Below, piece after piece: positions 53,582-63,875 of a stretch of DNA of 64,000 bases; within the stretch, counting starts at the first letter, position 1; each line of letters begins with the position of its first letter. The notes under the pieces are model-generated. The model saw only the letters and a list, made by a program, of their open reading frames with translations. It was not told the origin of the DNA and did not search any database. Position numbers and translations under genes: made by a program. Source of the DNA: Acinetobacter lactucae (lineage in GTDB: Bacteria; Pseudomonadota; Gammaproteobacteria; Pseudomonadales; Moraxellaceae). The stretch spans positions 1 to 64,000 of the forward strand of contig NZ_LRPE01000035.1 of NCBI RefSeq assembly GCF_001605885.1, given 5' to 3'.

Positions 53582-56017
53582 TTATTTACGATAACGTCTA
53601 TAAGCTAGTAAACCTAGTAAGGATGCCAAAGATAAAATTCCGAGGCTACCACCTCCGCCCCCACCACGTGTATCGTCTGTAGTAGTAGCAGTACTTACAA
53701 GGTTAATTGTGCCAGCTTTAGGTGAGATTTTCCCATCAGCGTCATAAACATTATAACTTAACGAATCATTAAAAGTATTAAATACACTATTTGCCTGAAT
53801 ATAGATATTTCCACCATAACAAATCTTATCCTTATCATCTTTCGGACATGGTCCTTCACGATCAGCCTTAACCACTTTAAAAATACCATCTTTCGATGTT
53901 TTGCTCGGTAAATAAATTGGCAACTCAACACCATCTTCATTTACCCAAAATTGTGATTTTGGCTTTAAAAGTGTATTTACAGGCCCATCACCATCATCAT
54001 TCGCATATTTAAGCAAATTCAATGGAATAGTTTCATTTGCAAGATATTTAAATGTAATTGTTCCATCGCCAGAAACTGGTTCAATATTATTAAAACGAGC
54101 TTTTATCAGACCGCTTGAGCTTAATTTATTATCAGCTGTTGTAATTGTATATTTGCAATAAGCATAGGTACCAGCTTGAGTCACGATATCGTCTTTGCGA
54201 TAAAAAACAATTTGTTGTAAAGTACTATTCCACTCACAGAATACCTTGTCTTTGTCAGATAAATCTTTAACTTGTTGAGCATCATATTTATCATCAAGCG
54301 CTCCAATACCTAATGGCTCGGTTGTAATACGATAGTCAGTTGTGTTGAAGAATTTCAGCACATGATTAGCATCTTCAGCCGGTAAAGGTAAATCGTAGTT
54401 CTTTAAATCAAGATAAATCGCTCGATATTTGAGATTTGCCTTAGTGGTATCAATTAGATTCTTAAACTCAGCTAAACGTACTTTATAATAAGTAATAAAG
54501 TTAGAAGGTGTCTTAGGGTCTTTAATATAATTATCAAATAAATCATAATTTTGTTGATAAGTATCAATTAAAGTTGTTAATGAAATATTACTAACATCCT
54601 CTAAGTCACCTGAAGTGAGTTTCATTAACTCAACGGAACCAATATCACAGCTATTGCGACTTCCCGATTGGTAATATGATGTACCGTCTGTCAGACGGTT
54701 TAAACCACGTTGGTCAATTGTGGCACAGCTTCCTTTACTATCTTGATCAACATCAATTAAATCTATATTAGAAGAAATATTTTTTGGATAATAAATAGGT
54801 AGGAACCCAGTATAAGCTGTTGCTGGTTCTACTAAAGGACTTAGTAGATTACTAAATGATTGTGTACTGATATCAACATTGGTCTGTCCATCAGGTAAAG
54901 ATTCTTTAGGAACGTCACATTTTGCTGTCGCCGATTTCCAATCAAGCGCATTGAAACTCAGCGTTAAACCTACATTCTTTTCCTCTGCTACCGCACCTAA
55001 AAGATATTTACAGGCATAACTTCCAGTATTATAAGCGAGTACGTTAAAACTTAACTTTTTTGCGCCTAGTTTGTCGTAGAGGAAAATACTATTCGCGCTG
55101 TTTTCAACAACTGTATTATTTAAGAGTACTAAACTACTACTTGAACTTAAAATACTTGATGAATTGGCTGGATTATTAGTATCACCAGTAAACTTGATAA
55201 TACTGCCATTAGTACTATTTGCTATATTTTTTGCAATAGTATTAACAGATAACGTCGCAGTAGGTTTCCCACAAAACTCAAATGTACTTGTTGAAGCTGT
55301 ATTTCCATTATTCACAATACTATTTGATGTGAGAGTAATAGTACGGGGTGCATAGACAGTGTCACTAAAACATCCCATTGATAAAACACTGCCTTGTGTT
55401 GCGTTATTGCCTTTCAGTAAAGAATGATTTACTGACAAAGTAATATTAGGTGAAGCTAAATAAATTGCTCCGCCGCTTGTTGCCCGAGATGATAGAATCT
55501 GGCTATTTTGCAAAGCAATATCAGCACCAGCATAAATCGCTCCCCCCTGACCAGTTGTGAGGCCATTTTCAAGAATTACATTATTTAAGCTTAAGGGCTG
55601 TTTATAAGTAGTCGTATTGAAAATACGTGATTTACCTTGAGCATTAATACGTGTTTGTAAGTCAAGCTGTGCGGGATAATCATTGGTTAATACGCTTTTT
55701 TTCTGCCAATCTACGGGATCAGCTCCAAAAATAGCAATATTTGCATTTGGTACTAATTCCTTGGTTAAAGTATAAGTTCCAGATTGAAGCTGAATAGATT
55801 TTTGTGTAGTTTCACGTGTATCAATAACCGTGCATCCACCATACGATTTACGCAACTCAGCTGTCTTTATTGCTTCACGCAATGAGCAGGCATTCGTATT
55901 GTCACCATCTTCATCATCAAAAGTTGTAACATCAATTCTTCCAGTCGTTGTATCTGCAAATAATGGCATTGCAGCAATCACAGCTAATGCTAAAAAAGCC
56001 TTTTTATAATTTTTCAT
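53582..56017 (-). CDS. CSLREA-domain, GlyGly-CTERM surface protein (larger paralog)
   Basis: An exported protein of 811 residues from the ATG at 56017. A signal peptide (1-21) precedes the motif CSLREA at 44-49. A right-handed parallel beta-helix follows (LNNVILENGLTTGQGGAIYA; repeated NxI/V and GGAIY steps), then the CDIGSVEL anchor-like motif near residue 460 and a C-terminal half of unknown type. The end is a GlyGly-CTERM signal: a glycine run (GGGGGG), hydrophobic helix and basic YRRYRK. It would be a rhombosortase substrate, released or attached at the surface. It follows the paralog after 18 bases. Confidence 0.88.
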   Translation of the reverse strand: MKNYKKAFLALAVIAAMPLFADTTTGRIDVTTFDDEDGDNTNACSLREAIKTAELRKSYGGCTVIDTRETTQKSIQLQSGTYTLTKELVPNANIAIFGADPVDWQKKSVLTNDYPAQLDLQTRINAQGKSRIFNTTTYKQPLSLNNVILENGLTTGQGGAIYAGADIALQNSQILSSRATSGGAIYLASPNITLSVNHSLLKGNNATQGSVLSMGCFSDTVYAPRTITLTSNSIVNNGNTASTSTFEFCGKPTATLSVNTIAKNIANSTNGSIIKFTGDTNNPANSSSILSSSSSLVLLNNTVVENSANSIFLYDKLGAKKLSFNVLAYNTGSYACKYLLGAVAEEKNVGLTLSFNALDWKSATAKCDVPKESLPDGQTNVDISTQSFSNLLSPLVEPATAYTGFLPIYYPKNISSNIDLIDVDQDSKGSCATIDQRGLNRLTDGTSYYQSGSRNSCDIGSVELMKLTSGDLEDVSNISLTTLIDTYQQNYDLFDNYIKDPKTPSNFITYYKVRLAEFKNLIDTTKANLKYRAIYLDLKNYDLPLPAEDANHVLKFFNTTDYRITTEPLGIGALDDKYDAQQVKDLSDKDKVFCEWNSTLQQIVFYRKDDIVTQAGTYAYCKYTITTADNKLSSSGLIKARFNNIEPVSGDGTITFKYLANETIPLNLLKYANDDGDGPVNTLLKPKSQFWVNEDGVELPIYLPSKTSKDGIFKVVKADREGPCPKDDKDKICYGGNIYIQANSVFNTFNDSLSYNVYDADGKISPKAGTINLVSTATTTDDTRGGGGGGSLGILSLASLLGLLAYRRYRK

Positions 56018-56035
56018 AGCCTTCATCATCCTTGA

Positions 56036-57889
56036 TTATGACTTTAAACGTCTTAAAGCAATTAAGCCAAATAGACCTAAAACTAAACCACCACCTACAC
56101 TTCCCCCGCCACCCGTGCTTACGGATTTATCTTCAATACCTGATGGCGGATCTTGCACAATTTGAACTGGAATTGTTAAATAAACATCCGCAGCATCATT
56201 AAAACGTGTGGTAGTAGTAACAACCAAGAGATTAAATACATCTGCTCCATGCCAGTTTCCATTTGGAACATAAGTTAAGTTACCCTGAGCATCGATAGAT
56301 AAAGTTCCTTTAGATGGTGTACTTGTTTGAACAATCTTCATACAGCCTGACTGCCAAACCTTACCATCTGTTCTTTTTCCAAACATTTTTTCACATGTTT
56401 GTGGAGAAACTAACTCACCATCACCTACCACATCGGCAATATTAAATTTGGCAATTTCGCCATATTTAATGTCTTGACCATGTGTACTAATATCATCGCG
56501 GTTGGTAATTAATTCAATCGCCCCTAAATCACATAACTCATCATAACCACTTCGATTCTTTCCACGTTGATCTTGCTTTTCACAACTCGCCAAACCGACA
56601 GAAGTTCCATCACTATATAAACGACCTTTGTTAATTAACAAAGATTGTGAAAGACTAGTATATTTATCTAAAACACGAGGTTTAAAGAATCCTAAAAAAC
56701 TATCACTTGGTGTTGAATATGGACATAGCAATCCATCTGCTGGTGGTACATCACAAGTTCCTTCATCTGCATTTCCAGCAATTAGTTTTTCGCTTGCAGG
56801 ATATATAATATTTGGTAACTCTGCTGAAGCATTACGGTTACATTCCGTTGTTACTAAATTACTTTGCACAATCGTTTTATCTGTTGCAGATGCCTTACAG
56901 TTTGTTGTATTACCTATTAAAATACTGTTAGAGACTGAAGCATTACCCTGTGGAGCATCAAAAAATAAACCTCCCACGTTTTTTATCATCGTAATATTAT
57001 TTACAACCATTCCATCACGGACATTGGCAATAAAACTACCCTTATTATGAAAAATCGTACTATTACTCAAACCAATAATACGAGAGGTTAAGTACCCCCC
57101 TGTACTTTCATCTGCAAATTTAGTTTCAGCATGAAATAGTCCACCATTTGCTGCGGTCACTTCATTATCACGCACTACAGAGCGACTAATATAATAAAGT
57201 GGCATATCACTATATAAAACGCCTCCCTGACTTGCTTTATTATTCTGCATTAGGCTATTAATAATAGTTACCGAACCCGCTGTTTTTGTAGTATTTGATA
57301 AATTACCAGCGTTATAAATGGCTCCCCCGTTTGTTGCATAACCGTCCATTAAACGCGAATTTTGAATCACCAATTGTTCATGATTATAAATTAATCCACC
57401 GTTACCTTGAGGTATTACACTCTTTGAGCCAGCACCTTTTAAATTGACATCAACAAACAAAACTGTAAAAGAAGCTTTTTCAACACTATCATCATCTATA
57501 CGGAATAGTTGATCCGTACCTATCATTTTAATCGTTGCATTATGAGAGTTGGGTGCTCCTTCCTCAACAAGAGTAGAATCATTTTTTGCGGTACTAATAG
57601 CTACAGGAACAGTAATTACTATACTTTTATTTAAAGTATATTCTTTATCACGCTGCAAAATAATATTTGATGAAGCATCTTTATTTCCGCAACCATTGTA
57701 ACCATTTGCATACTTTTCAACATCAGCAGCATTGGAAGATGCACGATATTTTAGAAATTGTATTGCTTCACGTAATGAACAGACTGTGTTATCAACATCT
57801 TCATCAGTTGTAGTTGTAACTTGAATATCGGCAGAATAAGCGTGTCCAGCAATAGCCAATAAAGCAAAAGCAATGCTCCGTTTGAGCAT
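56036..57889 (-). CDS. CSLREA-domain, GlyGly-CTERM surface protein (rhombotarget A-like)
   Basis: 617 residues from the ATG at 57889, whose AAGGAG ribosome site rules out the upstream ATGs. A signal peptide (about 1-20, ending AYSA) precedes CSLREA at 37-42, then beta-helix turns ([20 protein letters not shown]), the CDLGAIEL motif near residue 468, a Tandem-type region and the C-terminal GTGGGGS, hydrophobic helix and RRLKS. This is the architecture named rhombotarget A in Acinetobacter as I recall. It is the first gene of a two-gene operon. Confidence 0.88.
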   Translation of the reverse strand: MLKRSIAFALLAIAGHAYSADIQVTTTTDEDVDNTVCSLREAIQFLKYRASSNAADVEKYANGYNGCGNKDASSNIILQRDKEYTLNKSIVITVPVAISTAKNDSTLVEEGAPNSHNATIKMIGTDQLFRIDDDSVEKASFTVLFVDVNLKGAGSKSVIPQGNGGLIYNHEQLVIQNSRLMDGYATNGGAIYNAGNLSNTTKTAGSVTIINSLMQNNKASQGGVLYSDMPLYYISRSVVRDNEVTAANGGLFHAETKFADESTGGYLTSRIIGLSNSTIFHNKGSFIANVRDGMVVNNITMIKNVGGLFFDAPQGNASVSNSILIGNTTNCKASATDKTIVQSNLVTTECNRNASAELPNIIYPASEKLIAGNADEGTCDVPPADGLLCPYSTPSDSFLGFFKPRVLDKYTSLSQSLLINKGRLYSDGTSVGLASCEKQDQRGKNRSGYDELCDLGAIELITNRDDISTHGQDIKYGEIAKFNIADVVGDGELVSPQTCEKMFGKRTDGKVWQSGCMKIVQTSTPSKGTLSIDAQGNLTYVPNGNWHGADVFNLLVVTTTTRFNDAADVYLTIPVQIVQDPPSGIEDKSVSTGGGGSVGGGLVLGLFGLIALRRLKS

Positions 57890-57930
57890 ACCCATCTCCT
57901 TACATCTTTTTTTCATTTTTCTTTGTCAAT

Positions 57931-57955
57931 ATTGCAAAATTTCCGCTTTTGCAAT
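57931..57955. promoter_or_regulatory. Perfect palindrome upstream of the GlyGly-CTERM operon
   Basis: ATTGCAAAA (57931-57939) and TTTTGCAAT (57947-57955) form a perfect 9-bp inverted repeat with a 7-base spacer, 42 bases upstream of the rhombotarget-like start codon. The layout suits a dimeric regulator site or a leader hairpin; without a T-run it is not a terminator. Confidence 0.55.
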
Positions 57956-58214
57956 CGCATCCTTTGTGCGTACTTTGTCACAGGAAGTAGAAATTCTCAA
58001 GACATTTTGGTCGGTCTATAGAGTCATTTTTGAGCTAGGTTACAAAAAGCTTCATACGTTTAAAAAAGTTTTTTAAATACGAAAAAATAGCTTCTTAAAA
58101 AAATTAGCAGTTATAAATATAACTATTCTGAAATGAAAAAACTTATATCTAGAAAGCCATTTTTTATTGTTTGAAATAAATTTAGTCAAAACAGCAAACT
58201 TAAGTTAAAGAAAC
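57956..58214. other. Gap between the GlyGly-CTERM operon and hda
   Basis: About 260 AT-rich bases without a gene that has a ribosome site. An imperfect A/T inverted repeat near 58057-58083 is the only other structure; it may help end the hda transcript. The upstream promoter of the GlyGly-CTERM operon must lie here. Confidence 0.4.
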
Positions 58215-58913
58215 TTATTGTTGATACTCATCAATCAAAGCGTAAATTTGCCTTAAAGTCGCATTAGAAAGTTTTGTTTTTTCGCCTTTGAGCAGTTTTT
58301 CTAACTGAGCAACAGTTTGCAATAAAAGAGAAGCTTGATGAGGACCATGTAATAACAGGTAATCAACAATCTGTTGATCAAAGTGGATACCACGTCTAGC
58401 CATTACAGATGTCACCAAGGCATAACGATCTGCATATAAACTTCCACTCGGCACTTTTACACTAACGGCTTGTGTAAGTCGTGATTGTAAGTCTGGCAAT
58501 TCAAGCTTTAATTCGATCGGTGCCACACGCGAGGAAAATACCAGTTGTCCTTCATGATTATTCATTAAATGGAAAACAGCTTTTTGCCAGTGAGGCACAC
58601 CACTAATCGATTCAATATCATCTAAAGCGACAAGATCATAATGTTCTAAAGAGGTAATTGCTTCAATAGGTGCATCAAGAAGTTCAAGCAAAGATACTTT
58701 AATCGCAGATTTGCCTATTTCTAAATAAGAATCACAAATTGCAGAAAGTAAATGACTCTTCCCCGTCCCCGCTCCACCGTAAATATAAAACCTACTCACC
58801 AGACCAGCATGGAGTTGACGCACGGCATCGACTACATGCCCCCAACCCGGTCCCGAAAAATCACTGATTCGGGCATCAAGTTGAGGTTCTATATCCAGTT
58901 GGAGTTGACGCAT
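58215..58913 (-). CDS. hda: DnaA regulatory inactivator Hda
   Basis: AAA+ protein that works with the DNA sliding clamp to stimulate DnaA-ATP hydrolysis. The N-terminal clamp-binding motif is in RQLQLDIEP (residues 2-10). A DnaA-like ATPase domain follows with YGGAGTGKSHL and LVALDDIESISG. The length of 232 is typical. It is downstream of the permease gene on the same strand, the Pseudomonas order. Confidence 0.93.
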   Translation of the reverse strand: MRQLQLDIEPQLDARISDFSGPGWGHVVDAVRQLHAGLVSRFYIYGGAGTGKSHLLSAICDSYLEIGKSAIKVSLLELLDAPIEAITSLEHYDLVALDDIESISGVPHWQKAVFHLMNNHEGQLVFSSRVAPIELKLELPDLQSRLTQAVSVKVPSGSLYADRYALVTSVMARRGIHFDQQIVDYLLLHGPHQASLLLQTVAQLEKLLKGEKTKLSNATLRQIYALIDEYQQ

Positions 58914-58933
58914 ATATTGAATTAACCTTGAAA

Positions 58934-60127
58934 TTATTTCTGGTTAGGGGATTTCAGTTCATCTGTATCTTGCTGTGTTTTAACTTCAAGATCAAGCTTA
59001 GTGCTTTCAGTTTGTACATGAATTTGCTCAATATCGCCATGTTGGATTACTAATGTAGAAGGTGGAGCATAAAGTGAGCTTCTTTCGTAGTTATCTCTTA
59101 AGTGTTTTAACAACACTACAATAACGGCTGCCACCGGCAATGCAATTAACATTCCCAAGAAACCTGCAAGCTGAGCTCCTGCCAATACTGCAAAAACCAC
59201 CGCTACAGGAGATAAACCAATTTTATCGCCCAATAGGAATGGTTGTAGAATATAGCCCTCTACCGCTTGACCAACCATAAAAACTATACCGACGAGTAAT
59301 AAATGTACCCAATCCAAGCCGAACTGGAACAAGCTAGCTATAACAGCTGCAATAATACCTACGGCAAAGCCTAAATAAGGAATAATACTGGCAAGACCAG
59401 CCACCATACCAATAATCAAACCAACTTCCAAACCAATGAGCTGTAAGCCAACTGCATAGACTATGCCGAGTAATAGCATGACTAGAAACTGACCTTTAAC
59501 AAATGCCCCTAAAACGCTATGGCATTCACCAACGATCTGTAAGGTAGTTGCTTCATATGGACGTGGAATGAGACGACGTAAGTTTTGTAACATACGTTCC
59601 CAATCGAGCAAGAAATAGAAAGCAATAATAGGAATTAAAACAACCGTTCCACCAATCTGAATAAAATTCAAACCAGATTGAGCTAATTTTAATAACACTG
59701 CCTGAATGCTGTCTGCACTATAATTTGTTTGGACATACTCCATCACAGCTTTAGACAACTGCTCTGTGTCAATTTCCATTTGCTGGACATTAAATGTCGA
59801 AGATACCCAAGGTAAAAAGGTAGCATTAATCCAGTGAATACCTGCTGGAATACTATCGCGGGCATAAACTAATTGTTTCCAGATGAGTGGAACCAAATAC
59901 CAAAGTGCAATAGTTAAGGTTACGCCTATTCCGACGAATACCACGCTAATTGCTAACCAGCGAGGCAATTTCATTTTTACCAGCACGTCAACAAGTGGAC
60001 TGAATAAATAAGCCAGGAAAAAAGCACCGATAAAAGGAATGACTACAGGCTTGAGTAAGTACAACACCCATACCAGCAATACAATACCTGCGAGTAAAAA
60101 AATACGGCGCAGTATACGATCTTGCAT
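58934..60127 (-). CDS. AI-2E family transporter (PerM-like)
   Basis: A 397-residue inner-membrane protein with about eight helices, including AFFLAYLFSPLVDVLVKMKL and the conserved region GIVFMVGQAVEGYILQPFLLG with KIGLSPVAVVFAVLAGAQL. Some family members export autoinducer-2 or exchange sodium for protons; the role here is unknown. It diverges from purM over about 135 bases and precedes hda by 20 bases. Confidence 0.9.
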   Translation of the reverse strand: MQDRILRRIFLLAGIVLLVWVLYLLKPVVIPFIGAFFLAYLFSPLVDVLVKMKLPRWLAISVVFVGIGVTLTIALWYLVPLIWKQLVYARDSIPAGIHWINATFLPWVSSTFNVQQMEIDTEQLSKAVMEYVQTNYSADSIQAVLLKLAQSGLNFIQIGGTVVLIPIIAFYFLLDWERMLQNLRRLIPRPYEATTLQIVGECHSVLGAFVKGQFLVMLLLGIVYAVGLQLIGLEVGLIIGMVAGLASIIPYLGFAVGIIAAVIASLFQFGLDWVHLLLVGIVFMVGQAVEGYILQPFLLGDKIGLSPVAVVFAVLAGAQLAGFLGMLIALPVAAVIVVLLKHLRDNYERSSLYAPPSTLVIQHGDIEQIHVQTESTKLDLEVKTQQDTDELKSPNQK

Positions 60128-60262
60128 AAAATCTAGCCTTTTTTGATTTAATCGTTATAAATGAAAAAATATTTTTATTAAAGATAGCATTTTCGAGCAT
60201 AAATAACATAAGAGTTTCGTATATTCAGGTTATAATCTGCCGCCAATGCGGAGACTTCATTT

Positions 60263-61333
60263 ATGAGCAACTCAACTTCTACCCCAAATACCGGTTTAAG
60301 CTACAAAGATGCGGGTGTTGACATTGAAGCGGGCGACGCACTGGTCGATCGTATCAAGTCAGTCGCTAAACGTACAAGTCGTCCTGAAGTAATGGGCGGG
60401 CTTGGTGGCTTTGGTGCACTATGCAAAATTCCTAAAGGTTATGAAGAGCCTGTTTTAGTTTCTGGAACCGATGGTGTAGGAACTAAATTACGTTTGGCAC
60501 TTAATCTTAATCGTCATGACACAATCGGCCAAGACCTTGTGGCTATGTGTGTAAATGACCTTTTAGTTTGTGGTGCAGAACCATTATTCTTCCTTGATTA
60601 TTATGCGACTGGTCACTTAAATGTTGACGTTGCTGCAAATGTTGTTACTGGTATTGGTAAAGGTTGTGAGCTTGCAGGTTGCGCACTTGTAGGTGGTGAA
60701 ACCGCAGAAATGCCAGGCATGTATGAAGGTGAAGATTACGATCTTGCTGGTTTTGCCGTTGGTGTTGTTGAGCAAAGCAAAATTATTGATGGCTCTAAAG
60801 TAAAGTCTGGTGACGTACTTATTGGTGTTGCATCAAGTGGTGCTCACTCTAATGGTTACTCATTACTACGTAAAATTTTAGATGTTAAAAACGTTGATTT
60901 AACTCAAACAATTGATGGACGTCCTCTTGCTGATGTGGCAATGGAACCAACTCGTATTTATGTAAAACCGGTTCTTGAACTCTGCAAACAAGTTGATGTT
61001 CATGCTATGGCGCACATTACGGGTGGTGGTTTACCAGGTAACTTACCTCGTGTATTACCAAATGGTGCACAAGCAGTTATTGATGAATCTTCTTGGGTAT
61101 GGCCTGAATTGTTCCAACTTCTACAACGCGAAGGCAATGTAGAACGCTTTGAAATGTACCGTACTTTTAACTGTGGTGTAGGTATGGTCATTGCTGTTGA
61201 TGCAAATGATGCTGAAAAAACAATTGAAGTACTTAATGCTCAAGGCGAAAAAGCTTGGAAAATTGGACATATCCAAGAAAATGCTGAATCAGTGGAAGGC
61301 GCAGACGAAAAAATCCGTGTGATCTTTGCATGA
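60263..61333 (+). CDS. purM: Phosphoribosylformylglycinamidine cyclo-ligase PurM
   Basis: Closes FGAM to 5-aminoimidazole ribotide, the fifth step in purine synthesis. The 356-residue AIRS protein starts [20 protein letters not shown] and shows [22 protein letters not shown] and [27 protein letters not shown] precedes the ATG. The stop overlaps the purN start by four bases (ATGA). Confidence 0.97.
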   Translation: MSNSTSTPNTGLSYKDAGVDIEAGDALVDRIKSVAKRTSRPEVMGGLGGFGALCKIPKGYEEPVLVSGTDGVGTKLRLALNLNRHDTIGQDLVAMCVNDLLVCGAEPLFFLDYYATGHLNVDVAANVVTGIGKGCELAGCALVGGETAEMPGMYEGEDYDLAGFAVGVVEQSKIIDGSKVKSGDVLIGVASSGAHSNGYSLLRKILDVKNVDLTQTIDGRPLADVAMEPTRIYVKPVLELCKQVDVHAMAHITGGGLPGNLPRVLPNGAQAVIDESSWVWPELFQLLQREGNVERFEMYRTFNCGVGMVIAVDANDAEKTIEVLNAQGEKAWKIGHIQENAESVEGADEKIRVIFA

Positions 61334-61959
61334 TAAAAATTGCTGTTCTAGTCTCTGGGAACGGTAGTAATTTACAAGCCTTGATAGATGCAAATCTATC
61401 AGGGCAAATTGTAGGTGTACTGTCTAATAAAGCAGATGCTTATGCCCTAGAGCGCGCTCAAAAAGCCAATATTGCTACCGCTGTTATCTCCCATAAAGAC
61501 TTTCCAACCCGCGAAGTGTTTGATGAAGCAATGCATCAGCAACTCTTAGCTTGGCAAGTAGATGTGGTTATTTTAGCTGGCTTCATGCGTATTTTAACAC
61601 CAGCCTTTGTCAATAAATGGCAAGGAAAAATGCTGAATATACATCCTTCGCTTCTTCCTGCCTACAAAGGTGTAAATACTCACCAACGTGTTTTAAATAC
61701 AGGTGATCGTTTACATGGTTGCACCGTGCACTTTGTAACGGCTGAACTGGATTCTGGTCAATCAATTGCCCAATCCGCTATTTCAGTTAAAGAACATGAT
61801 ACTGCCACTTCATTAGCAAATCGAGTGCATGCACTTGAGCACTTTATCTACCCACAAGTAGCAGAGTGGTTATGTAACGGTCAACTTACATGGAAAGATG
61901 GGCAAGCCTATTTCCGTAATCAAGTTCTTGAACACCCTATTCGTTTTGCAAGTTGGTAA
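61330..61959 (+). CDS. purN: Phosphoribosylglycinamide formyltransferase PurN
   Basis: Formylates GAR using 10-formyltetrahydrofolate in step three of purine synthesis. The GAR-binding loop is SGNGSNLQA, the catalytic motif is [12 protein letters not shown] and the aspartate lies in [10 protein letters not shown]. It has 209 residues and is translationally coupled to purM. Confidence 0.96.
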   Translation: MIKIAVLVSGNGSNLQALIDANLSGQIVGVLSNKADAYALERAQKANIATAVISHKDFPTREVFDEAMHQQLLAWQVDVVILAGFMRILTPAFVNKWQGKMLNIHPSLLPAYKGVNTHQRVLNTGDRLHGCTVHFVTAELDSGQSIAQSAISVKEHDTATSLANRVHALEHFIYPQVAEWLCNGQLTWKDGQAYFRNQVLEHPIRFASW

Positions 61960-61984
61960 AGTATTTTACTAACAAACAAAAATA

Positions 61985-62013
61985 AAAAAGGACATGCTGG
62001 CATGTCCTTTTTT
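61985..62013. terminator. Terminator after purMN
   Basis: AAAAAGGACATG pairs with CATGTCCTTTTT around loop CTGG. It can serve the convergent hydrolase gene as well. Confidence 0.92.
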
Positions 62014-62034
62014 ATAAGCTTTAAATTAATTTAA

Positions 62035-62835
62035 TTAATAATGAATCAATTTCTTTATAGAATTTACTGTATCAATAGGATGCTCTAGAGGGAACATATG
62101 GCCCCCTTCAACCACAGTAAATGGGATTCCCATTTTTCGCTTTGCCATTTGAGGAAAGCCTCTTTTTAAGAAATCACTTCCTTTACCCACAACTAAATGC
62201 ACAGGCATCTTAGGTTTTGGCATAGGCAGCCACCACCAAGAAGGATTTTTACGGAAAATTGCAACTTCATCTTCACGAGAAATCGTTAAAGTTACTCCAC
62301 CGCGAACCGAATCCTCTTTCAAAGCATAATCAATATAAGCTTGAAAACAATCTTCATCAAAATCTTTGTAGAATCCTTTAGGACGTAGTAATTCAGCCGC
62401 CTGCTCTCTCGATTCCCAATGTTCACGACGACGTGCAGATAAGCCAGCTGGCGTCATTGCATCCACTAGTTTAGGACGAAATAATTTTGCCATATGAAAA
62501 GCAAATGAATATCGTCCTAAAATAAGAGGCGGGTCTAACATAATAACTTGAGAAAAAAGTTCAGGGCGTCGAAAGGATGCCATCAGCGTTAGGACCGAAC
62601 CAAGAGAGTGACCTAGTCCAATGACTTTACGCCCTTTCGCCTGACGCACAATACTATCAATAACCTGATCAACCAAAGCAGGCCAATGATTCGTCACTGG
62701 ATAGCGCTTATCAGGACCAATCAAGGGAACATAAATAACATCATATTCCCCTTTCAACTGGTCAAACAGTTTTTGATACACTTTTGATGGTACGCCATTG
62801 GCATGAGCAAAGTGTATAACTGGTTTCATTGACAT
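62035..62835 (-). CDS. Alpha/beta hydrolase
   Basis: A 266-residue hydrolase with the nucleophile elbow GLGHSLGSV at about residues 93-101, the oxyanion-type start HFAHANGVPS, an acid near VVGKGSDFL and the terminal histidine in VEGGHMFPLEHP. No signal peptide is present. AGGATAGCGGT precedes the ATG. It lies 23 bases downstream of sppA and may be co-transcribed. The substrate is unknown. Confidence 0.85.
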   Translation of the reverse strand: MSMKPVIHFAHANGVPSKVYQKLFDQLKGEYDVIYVPLIGPDKRYPVTNHWPALVDQVIDSIVRQAKGRKVIGLGHSLGSVLTLMASFRRPELFSQVIMLDPPLILGRYSFAFHMAKLFRPKLVDAMTPAGLSARRREHWESREQAAELLRPKGFYKDFDEDCFQAYIDYALKEDSVRGGVTLTISREDEVAIFRKNPSWWWLPMPKPKMPVHLVVGKGSDFLKRGFPQMAKRKMGIPFTVVEGGHMFPLEHPIDTVNSIKKLIHY

Positions 62836-62858
62836 ACCGCTATCCTAAAAATACAGAT

Positions 62859-63875
62859 TTATTGTAATTTTGCGCTTTGACGAGTTTGCACTTCTTGAAC
62901 AATAGATTCACTTACCCCTTGCCCAATTTGTGCACCCATACGACCTAAAATGGATTGTAATGGGTTGCGCTCAATTGTGTAGTCAACTTTATTATCAAGG
63001 TTTAGTTCACGCATCAAGCTCGTAATATTACCTGAACGGTCAGCAACACCTAATTGAATAGCTTGTTCACCAGTCCAGAATAAGCCAGAAAAAATAGCAG
63101 GATCATTCGATTTCAAGCGCTTACCACGTCCTTCTTTAACTGCAGTGATAAAGTGAGTATGAACATTATCAAGCACAGATTGAATATGTTGCTTTTGAGC
63201 AGGATCAATCGGTTTTGTCATACTTAAAATGTCTTTATTCGTTCCGGCAGTTAAAGTGCGGTCTTCAATACCGAGCTTCTGAGCTAAACCAGTAATTCCA
63301 TAATTAGGCATGATGACACCAATTGAACCCACTAAACTTGATGGATTGACAATAATCTCATCCGCAGCAGAAGCGATATAGTACGCACCCGATGCCCCCA
63401 TATCACCAATAACGGCATAAACTTTCTTATCAGGGTGCTGTTTTTTCAAATAACGAATTTCCTGCCAGATTTCATCAGACTGAACTGGAGAACCGCCAGG
63501 TGAGTTAATGTTAAGTGCAACAGCCTTACTATTTGAGGCTTCAAAAGCACGTTTAAGCGCTTTATTGGTATCTTCACTATTTACCGCTTGATTGCTTGAA
63601 GAATCAATTGTTCCAATAATGTCCACCACTGCCAAATGAGCACTACTGCTACTTACAGCAGAGCCTTCTTTGCTGGTTGAACAGCCTTTACCCATGAGTA
63701 CAATAATGAATAGTAAATAAATAAAAGTTAATGTTTTAAAGAAGATACCCCAACGACGACTACGGCGTTGCTCTTCTACTGAAGCAAGTACAGCCTTCTC
63801 AAGAATTTGCCATTCCGGTCCATTTTGTTTAGGGATTATAGGTTCATTTTGTGGTTTTGGTGGCCAATCGGACAT
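62859..63875 (-). CDS. sppA: Signal peptide peptidase SppA, short (36K) type
   Basis: An S49-family membrane peptidase of 338 residues from the ATG at 63875, where GGAATTTT supplies the ribosome site; the open TTG at 63890 is discarded. A cytosolic N-terminus is followed by one transmembrane helix (about 43-62) and the S49 domain with NINSPGGSP, nucleophile S162 (GDMGASGAYYIASAADEI) and the conserved lysine in the later GTNKDILSMTKP region. It degrades cleaved signal peptides. Upstream, 63876-64000 is AT-rich and holds no visible gene. Confidence 0.92.
   Translation of the reverse strand: MSDWPPKPQNEPIIPKQNGPEWQILEKAVLASVEEQRRSRRWGIFFKTLTFIYLLFIIVLMGKGCSTSKEGSAVSSSSAHLAVVDIIGTIDSSSNQAVNSEDTNKALKRAFEASNSKAVALNINSPGGSPVQSDEIWQEIRYLKKQHPDKKVYAVIGDMGASGAYYIASAADEIIVNPSSLVGSIGVIMPNYGITGLAQKLGIEDRTLTAGTNKDILSMTKPIDPAQKQHIQSVLDNVHTHFITAVKEGRGKRLKSNDPAIFSGLFWTGEQAIQLGVADRSGNITSLMRELNLDNKVDYTIERNPLQSILGRMGAQIGQGVSESIVQEVQTRQSAKLQ

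Noticed and set aside
57873..58076. 67-residue plus-strand ORF upstream of the GlyGly-CTERM operon
   Set aside because: It runs through the palindrome and the leader of the opposite gene, with no ribosome site.
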